Shown here in pieces: positions 20,087 to 30,195 of a DNA stretch of 64,000 nt (positions are counted from its first letter, which is position 1; every line of letters begins with the position of its first letter). This stretch comes from Bacteroidia bacterium. GTDB taxonomy: Bacteria > Bacteroidota > Bacteroidia > Bacteroidales > Prolixibacteraceae. The translations under genes were made by a program, and so were the position numbers. Location: NCBI GenBank assembly GCA_026391315.1, contig JAPLDT010000021.1, positions 1 to 64,000 of the forward strand, given 5' to 3'. Under the pieces are notes generated by a model, which did not search any database, was not told where the DNA came from, and saw only the letters and a list, made by a program, of their open reading frames with translations.

Positions 20087-21317
20087 GATGTTTAAGAATT
20101 ATTTTTAATTGATTACGAAATTCTGCTAATTCAAAGATCAGTTGCGCATCGGAATTAGGATCAAGCAGTAAAAAACTTGTTAGGGCATCTTCAAAATCAA
20201 CTGACAATTTTTTCAGAAATATCCTATCCGATTCAGTCATCTGACCCTCTTCGTTGGTTGCCTGAAAGAAAAAACCGTACGACAGAGCCCTTAAAATCAG
20301 ATCGTAAGGCAGCTTCTTCCCAATGGCCAGTCGGATGACTCCCATGAAACGGTCGCCCTCGCCCAACTTCCTGGTAAGGTCTTGTCCTACTCTGTAAATC
20401 GTGTCTTTCAGGGCTTTGTTGCGAAATCGCCGGATCAGGTCATCCGTATGAACCACCAGGTCATTCAGCGTAAAATCCTCCGGATAGTATTTTAATAAAA
20501 CAGCCGCCGACTGGAGCATGACTTCCCTGGTAAAACTGAGAACCTCAGGATCATCCAAAACTTCATACATGTAAATCATCTCAGGATGAAGAAAATTGCC
20601 GTAATAAGCCGCAGTTGCATGACCAAGGTTGTGTATGAAGGCTTTGCGGTCGACCCAGGCTTTGATGTTTGCTTTGGGTGACAATCCCTTCACTGCCGGG
20701 ATACTTGATCTGAACCCTTTCTGATCGAGTATCAGACTGTTGTAAGGTTCTGCAAAAACCATCAGGGGATCCTTCTCCATCTCGGCAAGCGGCATGATTG
20801 GGACCATCTTTCCGATGCTTGTTTCGACCAGACCAACCAATTTTTCAATTGGATAATTTTCTGGCAGACTGAGCATGAGCTGTTCCCTGACAAATTGAGC
20901 CGCATCGCGCATGTTCTCGGCCAGAATGATATCCAACGGAGCGTTCGGATGTCGTACATATCTGATTTTTAGGCCTTCTGCTATTATTGGAATCACCTTA
21001 CCCAGAGCGTTTTTACCCACATTGACAGAGAGAATACCTGTCGATGCAACCGCCTCACTCACCTTGTCCTTGTCAAAAGCCAGAATGGCACTTACATTGG
21101 GAACAATGATCTCCTGCTCCGTTTCGCCTTTGATAATCACCGGATAGCTCCCCCTTTTGTTGAGCCTTTCGACCAAAACAGAATCTACATCCACAAAAAC
21201 CACCCGATAGCCGGCACATCCAAAAAGCTGACCGAGAAAGGATCGCCCTATTTTACCTGCTCCGAAAATGACAATTTTACCGGAATCAATATCCGACTTG
21301 TTTTTTGTATTGTACAT
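20079..21317 (-). CDS. mannitol-1-phosphate 5-dehydrogenase-like (polyol long-chain dehydrogenase) protein
   Basis: A 412-residue NAD(P)-dependent dehydrogenase of the mannitol dehydrogenase family. The Rossmann motif is IVIFGAGKIGRSFLGQLFG near residues 15-33. The C-terminal domain carries the family's Lys-x4-Asn-x2-His signature in KAFIHNLGH. The closest assigned activity is interconversion of mannitol-1-phosphate and fructose-6-phosphate; a related hexitol or hexuronate phosphate is possible. The start overlaps the upstream PfkB kinase gene by 32 bp, and the stop overlaps the beta-helix gene by 8 bp. This argues for one operon. Confidence 0.85.
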   Translation of the reverse strand: MYNTKNKSDIDSGKIVIFGAGKIGRSFLGQLFGCAGYRVVFVDVDSVLVERLNKRGSYPVIIKGETEQEIIVPNVSAILAFDKDKVSEAVASTGILSVNVGKNALGKVIPIIAEGLKIRYVRHPNAPLDIILAENMRDAAQFVREQLMLSLPENYPIEKLVGLVETSIGKMVPIMPLAEMEKDPLMVFAEPYNSLILDQKGFRSSIPAVKGLSPKANIKAWVDRKAFIHNLGHATAAYYGNFLHPEMIYMYEVLDDPEVLSFTREVMLQSAAVLLKYYPEDFTLNDLVVHTDDLIRRFRNKALKDTIYRVGQDLTRKLGEGDRFMGVIRLAIGKKLPYDLILRALSYGFFFQATNEEGQMTESDRIFLKKLSVDFEDALTSFLLLDPNSDAQLIFELAEFRNQLKIILKHHG

Positions 21318-22464
21318 AATAAGATTTTATTTTGGCAAGTTTTTCCCCTTTTGTCGTTTCATGGTACATACCTCCAACATAAAAGCAGGTAAAACCTCCT
21401 GATACAACGCCCCATGCTGATGCTTCAAGTAGATCAAGTTCCGTATTCTGCCGCTTCAATTGCTCAACAATTGAATAGAGAACACCACCTACAAAATTGT
21501 CGCCACAGCCGGTTGTATCCCCTACCCTATTTATTTTTAAATCATTGTAAATCTGATGACTAATCGGAATCGTTCTTAATTCCAGTTTTGCAAATAGTTC
21601 CCCATCCGACCAGACATAAACATCTTTCGATCCATTGGTGATTACAAAGGCAGATAATCCACTTTGTATGAAGAAACTGCACGCATCTTCCGTATTCGTT
21701 GTTCCGCTTAAACGAAGCGCCTCTTCATGATCAGTAACCAGTAAATCAATGTGTTCGTAGCTATCAGCAGTTTCGCCCAAAGGCCATTTCAGATGCGGGT
21801 TCAATTTTTCATTTCTGAAATCAAAAACAGTATTCACTACCGTGATAGCTTCGTGTTCCCTGGCTCTTTTCAACAACTCACTGAGCCGGTCATGGATGGA
21901 TGGAACCAGCGCTGTTCCACCAAAAACCACAATATCTGAGTTAAAAAAATCATCTTTCAGGGAATCAGGCCGGAACTCATTGGCAGCGCCGATGGTATTG
22001 ATAAAGATCCGTTCTCCGTGACCGTTGTCAAAGTTAGGATCAGAAAGAACAAAAGTAGATGGAGTATAACCAGCAACCAGTTGATAATCCTGCAAGATAA
22101 CGGGCGATTCTTTCAATGCTGCCTGCAGATACAACCCGTTTTCATCTGAACCCCCTCTGCCATAAAACCTTACAGAACATTCCTCCCCAACTGTCAACTG
22201 AGCCAAATGGATCAATGGGACGATGGAGGGTCCTCCGATATTGATTTTATCAGGAGATTGATCCTTTGTAATCCGGCTTAGTATCTCTTCGAACGGAATT
22301 TGTGCAAATCTGACAAAATCTTCCAGAAAGACCAGTTGCCCGGGTAAAAGTCCCCCATCGCCGCGTACTTTCGATAGAAATGGTCGAAACGACTCTGCAT
22401 TAAAATCTATGTTGTTGTAAAGTACATCTACCAGACAGCACCCGGCACCTGAAACAGTTATCAT
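21286..22464 (-). CDS. PfkB-family sugar kinase
   Basis: A 392-residue ribokinase-fold kinase. The glycine-rich N-terminal NIGGPSIVPLIHLAQL and the PfkB signature GDTTGCGDNFVGG (residues 315-327, catalytic base Asp322) are clear. The substrate is not determined by these motifs. Context (mannitol-1-phosphate dehydrogenase, D-lyxose/mannose isomerase, alpha-mannosidase) makes fructose or a related ketose plausible. It is the first gene of an overlapping three-gene unit with the dehydrogenase and beta-helix genes. Confidence 0.88.
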   Translation of the reverse strand: MITVSGAGCCLVDVLYNNIDFNAESFRPFLSKVRGDGGLLPGQLVFLEDFVRFAQIPFEEILSRITKDQSPDKINIGGPSIVPLIHLAQLTVGEECSVRFYGRGGSDENGLYLQAALKESPVILQDYQLVAGYTPSTFVLSDPNFDNGHGERIFINTIGAANEFRPDSLKDDFFNSDIVVFGGTALVPSIHDRLSELLKRAREHEAITVVNTVFDFRNEKLNPHLKWPLGETADSYEHIDLLVTDHEEALRLSGTTNTEDACSFFIQSGLSAFVITNGSKDVYVWSDGELFAKLELRTIPISHQIYNDLKINRVGDTTGCGDNFVGGVLYSIVEQLKRQNTELDLLEASAWGVVSGGFTCFYVGGMYHETTKGEKLAKIKSYYVQYKKQVGY

Positions 22465-22508
22465 ATTTCTATTTTATCATTTTGTCTGCAAATAATTTTT
22501 TACCCCTC

Positions 22509-22677
22509 GCTCCCGCGCGATTGTATCGCGTGGTATTCTGCCTTACCAAATTACAATAACATCGTCCAATATACCTTTCTCCCCGACATAATAGGCAGCG
22601 CTGCTATGAAAAAACAGTTGATTGATTATAATATGAATTAATTTTCATTCAACCACGCGATGCAATCGCGCGGGAGC
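22509..22677. mobile_element. REP-flanked relic of a REP-associated (Y1) transposase
   Basis: A 169-bp element bounded by 26-bp inverted repeats (22509-22534 and 22652-22677) that match at 25 of 26 positions. Each arm contains a palindrome of the form CGCGATnnnATCGCG. Between them a minus frame (about 22543-22647) encodes NQLFFHSSAAYYVGEKGILDDVIVIW and a stop, resembling the C-terminal end of REP-associated tyrosine transposases (YSSAxDYxGxKGLLD...). The rest of the transposase is deleted. It lies in the 379-bp gap between the kinase and isomerase genes; the remainder of the gap (22690-22843) is simple AT-rich text with repeated ATCAGCACATC. Confidence 0.75.
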
Positions 22678-22843
22678 AGGGGCAGTCATTTTACCCTTAC
22701 CGCTAACTAATCTCTCATGTCTTATCTCTTCTACTTCTATTTCCCATTTTTTCAACAGAGAATCAGCACATTAGAAAATCAACCAATCATCTCATCATCT
22801 CATCAACTAATCAGCACATCAATCAATCAGCACATCTTTCCAA

Positions 22844-23518
22844 TTATAAAAACTTCCCGTAATCCCCCACCAACAGGTGAATCGGTTCTTCGTCCTCTTC
22901 TATCACCGGAAAGCGGCCAATCTCTTCAAAAAAACAATTGTCGGAAGCATCATCGTTGACGGCGCTGACTTCGCCCACCAATACTTTTCCCTTTCCGTCC
23001 TCTCCGTAAAAACGATGGTACACTCCCTGCTCCAGTGTGATACTTTCACCCGGTTTCAGAATGACTTTTCCGCCTGCATCCACGGTTCGCTGCATGCCAT
23101 CCGTTTTGAAGTGAACTGCTGTTGAATCCATGCTGTCATCCGGTTTTGAGTTGTACAATTCGATCACCAGATTTCCGCCACCACGATTGATAATATCTTC
23201 CATCTTTGACCAGTGAAAATGCATTGGAGTCTCCTGATTTTCTTCCACTATCATGATTTTCTCGGCATAGGGTTTCAGGTCAGCACCCAATTTTCCATTG
23301 CGAATTGTAAAGAGAAACAGTCCCCTGGATTTAAAATTTCCGGATCCAAAATCAGTAATATCCCATCCTAGAAAGTTATTGCGGATTTCGTCGGTTTCAG
23401 TTAGATGCTCTTTCCAATCTGCTGCGGACCAGGCTGCCCAGGGCGGCAGCAGAAAACATTTCTCTGCCATAAATTTTTTAGCGTCAGCTATAATTCGGTT
23501 GATTTCACTTCTCTTCAT
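22844..23518 (-). CDS. D-lyxose/D-mannose ketol-isomerase family protein
   Basis: A 224-residue cupin-fold enzyme of the D-lyxose isomerase family (EC 5.3.1.15-like). Metal-binding positions are visible as HFHWSKMED (His, His, Glu) and a later His in EQGVYHRFYGE. Characterised family members also interconvert D-mannose and D-fructose. I chose the start at 23518 (MKRSEINRIIADAKKFM); a longer frame from 23602 would translate a common intergenic repeat (CTCTGTG type, 23539-23583) and is unlikely. It is 80 bp downstream of the GH38 mannosidase gene, which could supply mannose. Confidence 0.9.
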   Translation of the reverse strand: MKRSEINRIIADAKKFMAEKCFLLPPWAAWSAADWKEHLTETDEIRNNFLGWDITDFGSGNFKSRGLFLFTIRNGKLGADLKPYAEKIMIVEENQETPMHFHWSKMEDIINRGGGNLVIELYNSKPDDSMDSTAVHFKTDGMQRTVDAGGKVILKPGESITLEQGVYHRFYGEDGKGKVLVGEVSAVNDDASDNCFFEEIGRFPVIEEDEEPIHLLVGDYGKFL

Positions 23519-23538
23519 TTTTATGTAATTTTTAAATT

Positions 23539-23583
23539 CCTCTCTGTGAAACTCTGTGCTCCTCTGTGTAACTCTGTGTAACC
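23539..23583. repeat. dispersed CTCTGTG-type repeat, intact copy
   Basis: A 45-bp stretch of CTCTGTGAAACTCTGTGCTC-type sequence between the mannosidase and isomerase genes. A second copy at 31220-31284 carries an internal palindromic insertion. Confidence 0.8.
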
Positions 23584-23598
23584 TATTTTTATTTTCCT

Positions 23599-26499
23599 TC
23601 AAAATTCCAGTTCAACAAATTTTACTTCAAACGGATTAAAATGAAGGGAAGCGCTGCTTCTTGCCACTTTTTTACCCATCGCATTGACAATGGAGATAAG
23701 TTTTATGGCTCTTCCCTCCACCAAACTGGATAGGTTGATATCAGCCTCCTTGCCCTCCAGTTCCCTGAAATGCAGCACGACAGCATCTTTCCCATTCAAT
23801 GCCGGCCGGCTGTTGACCAACAAAACATTGGTCGAACCCTCAATTTTAAGGCTTTCTGACAAGACTTCCTTAAGTTCATTCTTCGCTGCAGCAGGAAAAG
23901 TACGGGTCGGGAAGCTATTTCTTTCACCCCAGCCAAATTTGGTAGCAAAAGTATTCGAGGTATCCCTGGAGGAGGTAAACTGGTAACTCCAGCTGAATCC
24001 ACCTTCCTGGTAAGCCCTGAAGTTGGTGAACCAATAGTTGTTCATTACCCAGGAGTAGAGCCAGGTCTTCCCCTGCTTGGGATACCGTTCAAATTTGCCC
24101 ATGTTGAGATCGCTGAATTGCCAGAGCGGAATTTCATCGCTGACAATGACAATCTGACCGGTTTTGCCGCGAACCGAAACGAAATTCTGTGCGACGTTCC
24201 AATCTGAAGAGGAACCGGGTAGCTGTTCGCCCTGAGTGAGCGTGCCGCCAATGGTTTCAAAAACGATCCTGGAATCCGGCAAAGCAAACGGAAATGCCAC
24301 GTACAAAGCTTCAGGGTCCGTAATAATCTGTTTGTGGGCCGTATATTTCAGTTCGACCTTCTTTACGTTGTTGTACAATCTAATTTCAACATCCAAACCA
24401 TTTTGGGATTTGTCGGTACCTTTTTCCATTCCTGCAAGATCCGCATTAATTTTAATGCTTTCCCAAACTTTACCAGAGGGACCTGCCTCAATTTTTACAT
24501 TGGAAACCGAAGTGTGGACAGGCTCATATTTCCTTCTTGTTGGCATGGTTTCATGAATGGCTTGTCCAATTTTCCATGGATTTTGGGCATCAATCAATTC
24601 TCTTTGCAACTCTTTATCGTACAGGCTATTGATAGCTCCTGTCGTCTCGTCAATTTTCAGGCGATAGAATTTATTCTCCAACTCATCTAATTTTGGATCC
24701 TCGGTTGTTAGTAGAATTGGCTCATTTAAAAGCTCTATCTTCAGTGTTTTATTTCCCATAGCTGGAATATCTTTGACCTCCATTTCCCAATAAGCCCCCT
24801 CCGCTCGTTTATGAATCATTTGTGCCGGCACCTCCAATCCTGTTGAAAGGTCAATAATTTTTACCGGCCGGTTGATGGGAAGAACCTGAAAATCCACAAA
24901 CAATTTTACAATTCCCGATCGTTTCCATCCCAGTGAGTTGATGACGTGGATGACCGGAAAATCTGCCTTTTTCAGAAATGGCTGGTACCTTGCCAGTGCC
25001 TCTTCGTGAAGCAGCGTCTGCATTTTCAACGCTTCCCAGGCATAGGCTCCTTTCTGAAGCCATTGGTGGGCTGTGTTTTCGGAAAACGGCCGGTCGATGC
25101 TTTCATCCGCGCCAAAAGTATGCTCGTCGTAAAAAATGGCGTTTTCGGCGATGTGATCGGTTTTAGCCTGTAAATTAGGATTCAACTCGCCACCATTGAT
25201 GGCAACCATGGCAAAGAGTCCTTCGTCTACCTGTTTCAGATTCTGCATCTTCCTTACCTCTGCCGTTTCGCGGGAAGCCGAGCCGGCGCCATCTGTCCAC
25301 CAGTCGAGCCATGCTTTTTGATATACCGGCAATTTGTCGGCATAGTTCTTTTCCACATACTCAAAGAATTCGCTGGCTATCGCGAGTTTCAGTTTGGGCA
25401 TCTCATATTTTTCGTTCCACTCCTTCACCAGGCGGCAGGCAGCAGTCGATGGTGGGGCATTGTCTGTAAAGTACCCTGAAAACTGTATGGCAATTTTGCC
25501 GAAGGGATATTTCTTCGCATCCAGATCCGAGAGGTGTTCCAGTATTTTTGCCTCTTTGATTGATGTACTTTCCATACCAAAAAAGTTTCCGGTCATGTAG
25601 TGATCGGCCCTGAAAGCCAATAATTTCTCACCGGATGGGGCTTTCCACCAGAAGCAGGTGGGCAGGTCGAAAGGCAGAATCGACCTGGTTTCGTTGATCC
25701 CCATGTTCAGGTATTTCACACCTGTATTCTTAAAATAATCGGGCATGCACCAGGCAATACCGTTGACATCGTTCTGCATTAAGGTTTTTACCGAAAATCC
25801 GGCTTCCTGAATGGTCTGCAACGGCCTTAAAAAATCAGTCATCAGGCTTTCGTCGGAAGTTTCGGCCATGTTGCAGAACATTCCGGTTACCTCGATACGG
25901 CCTTCGGCCACCCGCTTTTTCAGCCGTTCGATTTGTGCTGCCGGACGGGTTTTCAGATATTCTTTCACCACCCAGGCCGACTCGCAGGTCCAGCGAAATT
26001 TGGAATCTTCCGGTAAATTATCAGTCTGATCACAATAATCGAGTGCGTAATCGATGTATCGCTGGTGTTCGGCAAGAATCTCAGACTGTGGCCGGGTATA
26101 TCCAATATCAGTGTGTGCATGCTGCACCAGGTAGAGTTCCCATTTGCGTGGCGGAGTTAGTACGAAAGCTGTTTTTGTTAAATTGCCACCATTGATGATG
26201 CTTGAAAAATTGATTTTCTTGTTTTTCTGAACAGCCGGTAAAGTAATCAGGAAACTGTTGTTGCCCTTTTTCATATTGACTTTCAAAACCTCCTTACCAG
26301 CCTCACTTACCAGGATGGTTCCGGGTTGATCAACCTTGCAGCTGACTATCACCTGTTGAAAAGAGTGATTGTTTTGCTTATAAAGTACTGGAGCATTCTT
26401 GAAAATTATTTGCTGCGCAGTATTTTGCTGTGCCTGGGACATGAACGCCGTCACGACAAGGCAACAAACCAGCAAAAGCTTTGTTCCCGGGTTTTTCAT
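23599..26499 (-). CDS. GH38-family alpha-mannosidase, secreted
   Basis: A 966-residue glycoside hydrolase of family 38 with a signal peptide (MKNPGTKLLLVCCLVVTAFMSQAQ). The catalytic domain starts near residue 120 with the zinc ligands His129 and Asp131 (VQHAHTDIGYT) and has the likely nucleophile Asp244 in MQNDVNGIAWCMPDY. Helical and beta-sandwich domains follow (FYRLKIDETTGAINSLYDKEL near residue 610). Export suggests a periplasmic enzyme. It removes alpha-linked mannose (or a related sugar) and heads the isomerase-kinase-dehydrogenase set. Confidence 0.88.
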   Translation of the reverse strand: MKNPGTKLLLVCCLVVTAFMSQAQQNTAQQIIFKNAPVLYKQNNHSFQQVIVSCKVDQPGTILVSEAGKEVLKVNMKKGNNSFLITLPAVQKNKKINFSSIINGGNLTKTAFVLTPPRKWELYLVQHAHTDIGYTRPQSEILAEHQRYIDYALDYCDQTDNLPEDSKFRWTCESAWVVKEYLKTRPAAQIERLKKRVAEGRIEVTGMFCNMAETSDESLMTDFLRPLQTIQEAGFSVKTLMQNDVNGIAWCMPDYFKNTGVKYLNMGINETRSILPFDLPTCFWWKAPSGEKLLAFRADHYMTGNFFGMESTSIKEAKILEHLSDLDAKKYPFGKIAIQFSGYFTDNAPPSTAACRLVKEWNEKYEMPKLKLAIASEFFEYVEKNYADKLPVYQKAWLDWWTDGAGSASRETAEVRKMQNLKQVDEGLFAMVAINGGELNPNLQAKTDHIAENAIFYDEHTFGADESIDRPFSENTAHQWLQKGAYAWEALKMQTLLHEEALARYQPFLKKADFPVIHVINSLGWKRSGIVKLFVDFQVLPINRPVKIIDLSTGLEVPAQMIHKRAEGAYWEMEVKDIPAMGNKTLKIELLNEPILLTTEDPKLDELENKFYRLKIDETTGAINSLYDKELQRELIDAQNPWKIGQAIHETMPTRRKYEPVHTSVSNVKIEAGPSGKVWESIKINADLAGMEKGTDKSQNGLDVEIRLYNNVKKVELKYTAHKQIITDPEALYVAFPFALPDSRIVFETIGGTLTQGEQLPGSSSDWNVAQNFVSVRGKTGQIVIVSDEIPLWQFSDLNMGKFERYPKQGKTWLYSWVMNNYWFTNFRAYQEGGFSWSYQFTSSRDTSNTFATKFGWGERNSFPTRTFPAAAKNELKEVLSESLKIEGSTNVLLVNSRPALNGKDAVVLHFRELEGKEADINLSSLVEGRAIKLISIVNAMGKKVARSSASLHFNPFEVKFVELEF

Positions 26500-26934
26500 A
26501 ATTAGTAGTTTTTAGTTGTATCAAATGTAGTGAGAGGAATGCTCAAATCAAAATTCACCCCAGATTATACAAATTAACCCCCTTCCAACCACAGATTACA
26601 CAAATTACCATAAAAATTAAATGGTTTCGGAAAATGGGATAAAATCGAAAGAAACTTATTGAGTTTAAAAGATATATGATGCAGGCCCTTAGTCTCATTT
26701 AACAATCGCGCATCTGCTAATCAGCACCCTTCGACTTCGCTCAGGGACCGCTGTCTTTTTCTCAAAGTTTGCCCCTTCGACTACGCTCTGGGGAGAGCTT
26801 CATTTCCACATTTTCATATTTCCCAATTTTCACATTCTACAACCTGTCATCAATTTTTCAGGATTCCGCATCATTTATATAACTAATCAATTGTGAATTA
26901 TTATAAATTTGATCTCCAACTTTACCTACGGAAA
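26500..26934. other. divergent intergenic region with dispersed repeats
   Basis: Spacer between the divergently transcribed mannosidase and cstA genes. It holds a CAACCACAGATTACACAAAT repeat (about 26577), two copies of a CCCTTCGACTnCGCTCnGGG palindrome-like repeat (26727-26747 and 26774-26794), and a TTTCCCAATTTTCACATTCT motif (about 26819-26838) also found near 30493, 30894 and 40825. Promoters for both genes must lie here but none is clear. Confidence 0.6.
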
Positions 26935-28731
26935 ATGAATGCAATGCCCTTCGTAATCGGTGCGCTGGCCTTTTTGGCGCTTGCTTACCGGTTGTACTAC
27001 AGCTTTATCGCCACCAAAGTATTGATGCTGAATGATAAGATAGAGACACCCGCCTTCCGTCTTTTCGACAAGCACAACTACTATCCAATGCCCAAATGGG
27101 TAGCTTTCGGTCACCATTTTGCCGCCATTGCCGGAGCCGGTCCCCTTGTAGGTCCCGTTCTGGCTGCGCAATTTGGATTTATGCCGGGATTTGTCTGGAT
27201 GCTGGTAGGGGCAGTTATGGCAGGAGCAGTTCACGATGTGGTCATCTTAACTGCATCCGTGCGTCACGACGGAAAATCACTGGCAGAAATTGCCAAAATC
27301 GAGATCAGCAGTTTCAGTGGAATCATCACCTCCATTGCGGTTTTAGTCATCCTGGTTATTGCCTTGGCCGGACTTGGTATGGTTGTTGTCAATGCCCTGG
27401 CAGAAAGTTCATGGGGTACCTTTACCATTGCTGCCACCATTCCCATTGCCATTTTTATGGGATTGTGGATGTTCAAGTTCAGAAAAGGCAAAACGGTTGA
27501 AGCCACTGTGATTGGGGTTATTTTGCTCTCTCTGGCGGTAATCTATGGGAAATACGTTCCGGGATCACCCTTTGAAAGCTGGTTTACCTTTGACCGGAAA
27601 ACACTGACCATTATGCTCGCGGGATATGGTTTTTTTGCTTCCGTTCTTCCGGTCTGGCTATTGCTTTCACCCAGAGATTACCTCAGCTCCATCATGAAAC
27701 TGACGGTGATAGCACTTCTGGCCATAGGTATTATACTGGTTGCCCCGGAGATTAAAATGCCCAATATCACCCCATTTATCCATGGTGGAGGCCCAATTAT
27801 CCCTGGAACGCTCTTCCCTTATCTCTTTATTACCATAGCCTGCGGGGCCATATCCGGTTTTCACGCTCTGGTGAGTTCAGGCACTACACCGAAGATGATC
27901 ATGAAAGAGTCGCACATCAAACCCATTGCAGTTGGTTCGATGCTGGCAGAAGCCATGGTTAGTATCCTTGCACTTATAGCCGCCACCAGTCTTTTCCCGC
28001 TCGATTATTTTCAGATCAACGTATCGCCTGAAAAGTTCACCCAGATTCTTCCGCAGCTTCAATCGCTTGGATTTCATGAATCGAACCTGACACAACTGTC
28101 GGCGGAGGTAGGGGAAAAAATTGCCGGACGTCCAGGAGGCGCTGTATCACTGGCTGTTGGGATGGCACAAATTTTTTCCAGTTTGCCCGGATTGAACGGA
28201 TTGATGTCTTACTGGTACCATTTTGCCATCATGTTCGAAGCGCTGTTTATCCTCACTACCGTGGATGCCGGCACAAGGATTGCCCGCTTTATTACGCAGG
28301 AAGCTATGGGGAAAATTTATGCCCCTTTTGGCCGTACCAACTGGCTTGCGGGAAATTTGATTACCAGTTTTCTGGTTGTTTTCGCCTGGGGATATTTTAT
28401 CTACACGGGTACAGTTTCGACCATTTGGCCCATGTTCGGAGTTGCCAATCAGTTGCTGGCTACTTTGGCCCTTGCCATTGGTACTTCCTACCTGATCAAC
28501 CATGGTAAACGTAAATATATCTGGATCACTGTGGTTCCAATGACTTTCGTTGGAATTACAACAATTACAGGTGGGTTTATGAACCTTTACAATATTTATA
28601 TACCACAGATTCTAAACCAATCCAGCAGAATTCAGGGAGTGGTCAATACGACACTGACCGTCGTGATTTTAGTCTGTGTCCTATTGATTCTGGTAGAGGC
28701 TGTTTCTAAGTGGCTAAAAACTAAAGGCTAA
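26935..28731 (+). CDS. cstA: carbon starvation protein CstA family transporter
   Basis: A 598-residue multi-spanning inner-membrane protein. Family hallmarks are [23 protein letters not shown] (~residues 55-77), [11 protein letters not shown], and [14 protein letters not shown] with the following [17 protein letters not shown]. CstA proteins import pyruvate or peptides during starvation. I prefer the ATG at 26935 ([14 protein letters not shown]) because family members begin this way; a GTG at 26893 would add 14 residues. The alginate-lyase-family gene begins 4 bp after its stop. Confidence 0.93.
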   Translation: MNAMPFVIGALAFLALAYRLYYSFIATKVLMLNDKIETPAFRLFDKHNYYPMPKWVAFGHHFAAIAGAGPLVGPVLAAQFGFMPGFVWMLVGAVMAGAVHDVVILTASVRHDGKSLAEIAKIEISSFSGIITSIAVLVILVIALAGLGMVVVNALAESSWGTFTIAATIPIAIFMGLWMFKFRKGKTVEATVIGVILLSLAVIYGKYVPGSPFESWFTFDRKTLTIMLAGYGFFASVLPVWLLLSPRDYLSSIMKLTVIALLAIGIILVAPEIKMPNITPFIHGGGPIIPGTLFPYLFITIACGAISGFHALVSSGTTPKMIMKESHIKPIAVGSMLAEAMVSILALIAATSLFPLDYFQINVSPEKFTQILPQLQSLGFHESNLTQLSAEVGEKIAGRPGGAVSLAVGMAQIFSSLPGLNGLMSYWYHFAIMFEALFILTTVDAGTRIARFITQEAMGKIYAPFGRTNWLAGNLITSFLVVFAWGYFIYTGTVSTIWPMFGVANQLLATLALAIGTSYLINHGKRKYIWITVVPMTFVGITTITGGFMNLYNIYIPQILNQSSRIQGVVNTTLTVVILVCVLLILVEAVSKWLKTKG

Positions 28732-28735
28732 ATTT

Positions 28736-29983
28736 ATGCGACTATCATTCAGACTCTTAAATGTAATCATTTTGATTATCATTTTGCCTGGCATTGAAGT
28801 TTGGGCAGCAGACTTTTCTGGTAAGACCAATCCTACAACCTTTTCGCCGAAAAGCGATCTCAAACAACAAATTATTCAAAACATTAGGAAACAGACAATC
28901 GACAACGCAGAAAGGTTATTGTCTGAAAAGTCGGTAACTGTCACCGCCTACTCCTGTAAACGGAGCACAGGCGGAACCCACGATTTCTATTCGGAAGGTG
29001 ATTACTGGTGGCCGGATCCAGCCAAACCCGGTGGTCCATACATCCAAAAAGACGGACAAACAAATCCGGAAAATTTCTCGGATCACCGGCATGCCATGAT
29101 TCGTCTCAGCGAAATCACCGCCACCCTTACCTCAGCTTGGTTGCTTACATGCGACAGAAAATATTCAAACAAAGTACTGGAGCATTTAAATGCGTGGTTT
29201 GTAGACCCGATAACCAGGATGAACCCAAATATGCTGTACGCGCAAGCTATCTGGGGACGTTTCACCGGCAGGGGTATTGGACTGATTGATGCCTATCATT
29301 TGGTAGAGGTGGCTCAATCAGCAAAAATTCTGATAGATAACAATGTAATTCCGGAAGATCAGGCTTTAAAAATCAAAGAGTGGTTCAACAATTTTTTAAA
29401 CTGGATGATGACCCATCAATATGGAATCGATGAGATGAATGCTAAAAATAACCATGGTACCTGCTGGGTGGTTACTGCGGCTTCGATGGCTGTACTAACA
29501 GGGAATGAAGATGCTAAACAAATGTGCATCAAACGGTTCAAAACAATTTTACTTCCAAACCAAATGGCAGATGACGGAAGCTTCCCACAGGAGATCAAGC
29601 GCACCAAACCTTTCGGCTACTCGCTCTTTAACATCGATGCCATGTGCAATGCTGCACAGCTGTTATCAACTCCCGATGACAACCTGTTTGAATTCAAAAC
29701 AGAAAAGGGTCAGACGCTCAGAAAAGGGTTGGAATTCATTTATCCGTTTATCATCGACAAATCAAAATGGCCTTTCGACAAAGACATTTTTATCTGGGAA
29801 GAGTGGCCGGTGCGCCAATCCAGCCTGCTTTTTGCGGGTCTGGCTTATCAGAACAAACAATATATCTCGACCTTTTTGAGTTTACCGGCCAATCCGGAAC
29901 ATCCTGAAGTGATCCGAAATCTTCCTGTCAGACATCCTGTGATCTGGATGATGCGAACCCCGGCAAAAAAGCAGTCAAAATAA
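28736..29983 (+). CDS. alginate lyase family protein (PL5-like alpha/alpha toroid), secreted
   Basis: A 415-residue protein with signal peptide MRLSFRLLNVIILIIILPGIEVWA. It matches the alginate-lyase Pfam family: GDYWWPDPAKPGGPYIQKDGQ at ~residue 85, DHRHAMIRLSEITATL, MLYAQAIWGRFTGRGIG, and the Asn-His motif NNHGTCWVV near residue 245, which in PL5 enzymes contains the catalytic His. Many Bacteroidota members act on other uronic-acid polymers or are untested. It is 4 bp downstream of cstA and likely co-transcribed, an unusual partnership. Confidence 0.88.
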   Translation: MRLSFRLLNVIILIIILPGIEVWAADFSGKTNPTTFSPKSDLKQQIIQNIRKQTIDNAERLLSEKSVTVTAYSCKRSTGGTHDFYSEGDYWWPDPAKPGGPYIQKDGQTNPENFSDHRHAMIRLSEITATLTSAWLLTCDRKYSNKVLEHLNAWFVDPITRMNPNMLYAQAIWGRFTGRGIGLIDAYHLVEVAQSAKILIDNNVIPEDQALKIKEWFNNFLNWMMTHQYGIDEMNAKNNHGTCWVVTAASMAVLTGNEDAKQMCIKRFKTILLPNQMADDGSFPQEIKRTKPFGYSLFNIDAMCNAAQLLSTPDDNLFEFKTEKGQTLRKGLEFIYPFIIDKSKWPFDKDIFIWEEWPVRQSSLLFAGLAYQNKQYISTFLSLPANPEHPEVIRNLPVRHPVIWMMRTPAKKQSK

Positions 29984-30195
29984 TGGGTTTACAATCTCTC
30001 AGACGAATTCGACCGTACCGGTAGGTATTTTTTGATCCCATGCCGCATTATGAGGAGATGTTTTCATAATCCGGAACTTCAATTTGTGTGAAAACCAGAA
30101 ATAAAGTCTCATAATCGAATCATATCGGCTCATATCGTATCATTTTTATCGAATATTTATCGAATAAAAACGAATCATATCGTATCATATCTTGA
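29984..30195. other. gene-free stretch with ATCATATCG-type repeats
   Basis: Low-complexity AT-rich DNA. Between about 30112 and 30192 the word CGAATCATATCG and its variants recur, encoding in one broken frame IIESYRLISYHFYRIFIE. Such SYRI/SYHF linkers precede the winged helix of some ATP-binding AlbA_2-type proteins, so this may be the decayed upstream part of the next fragment. Confidence 0.4.
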
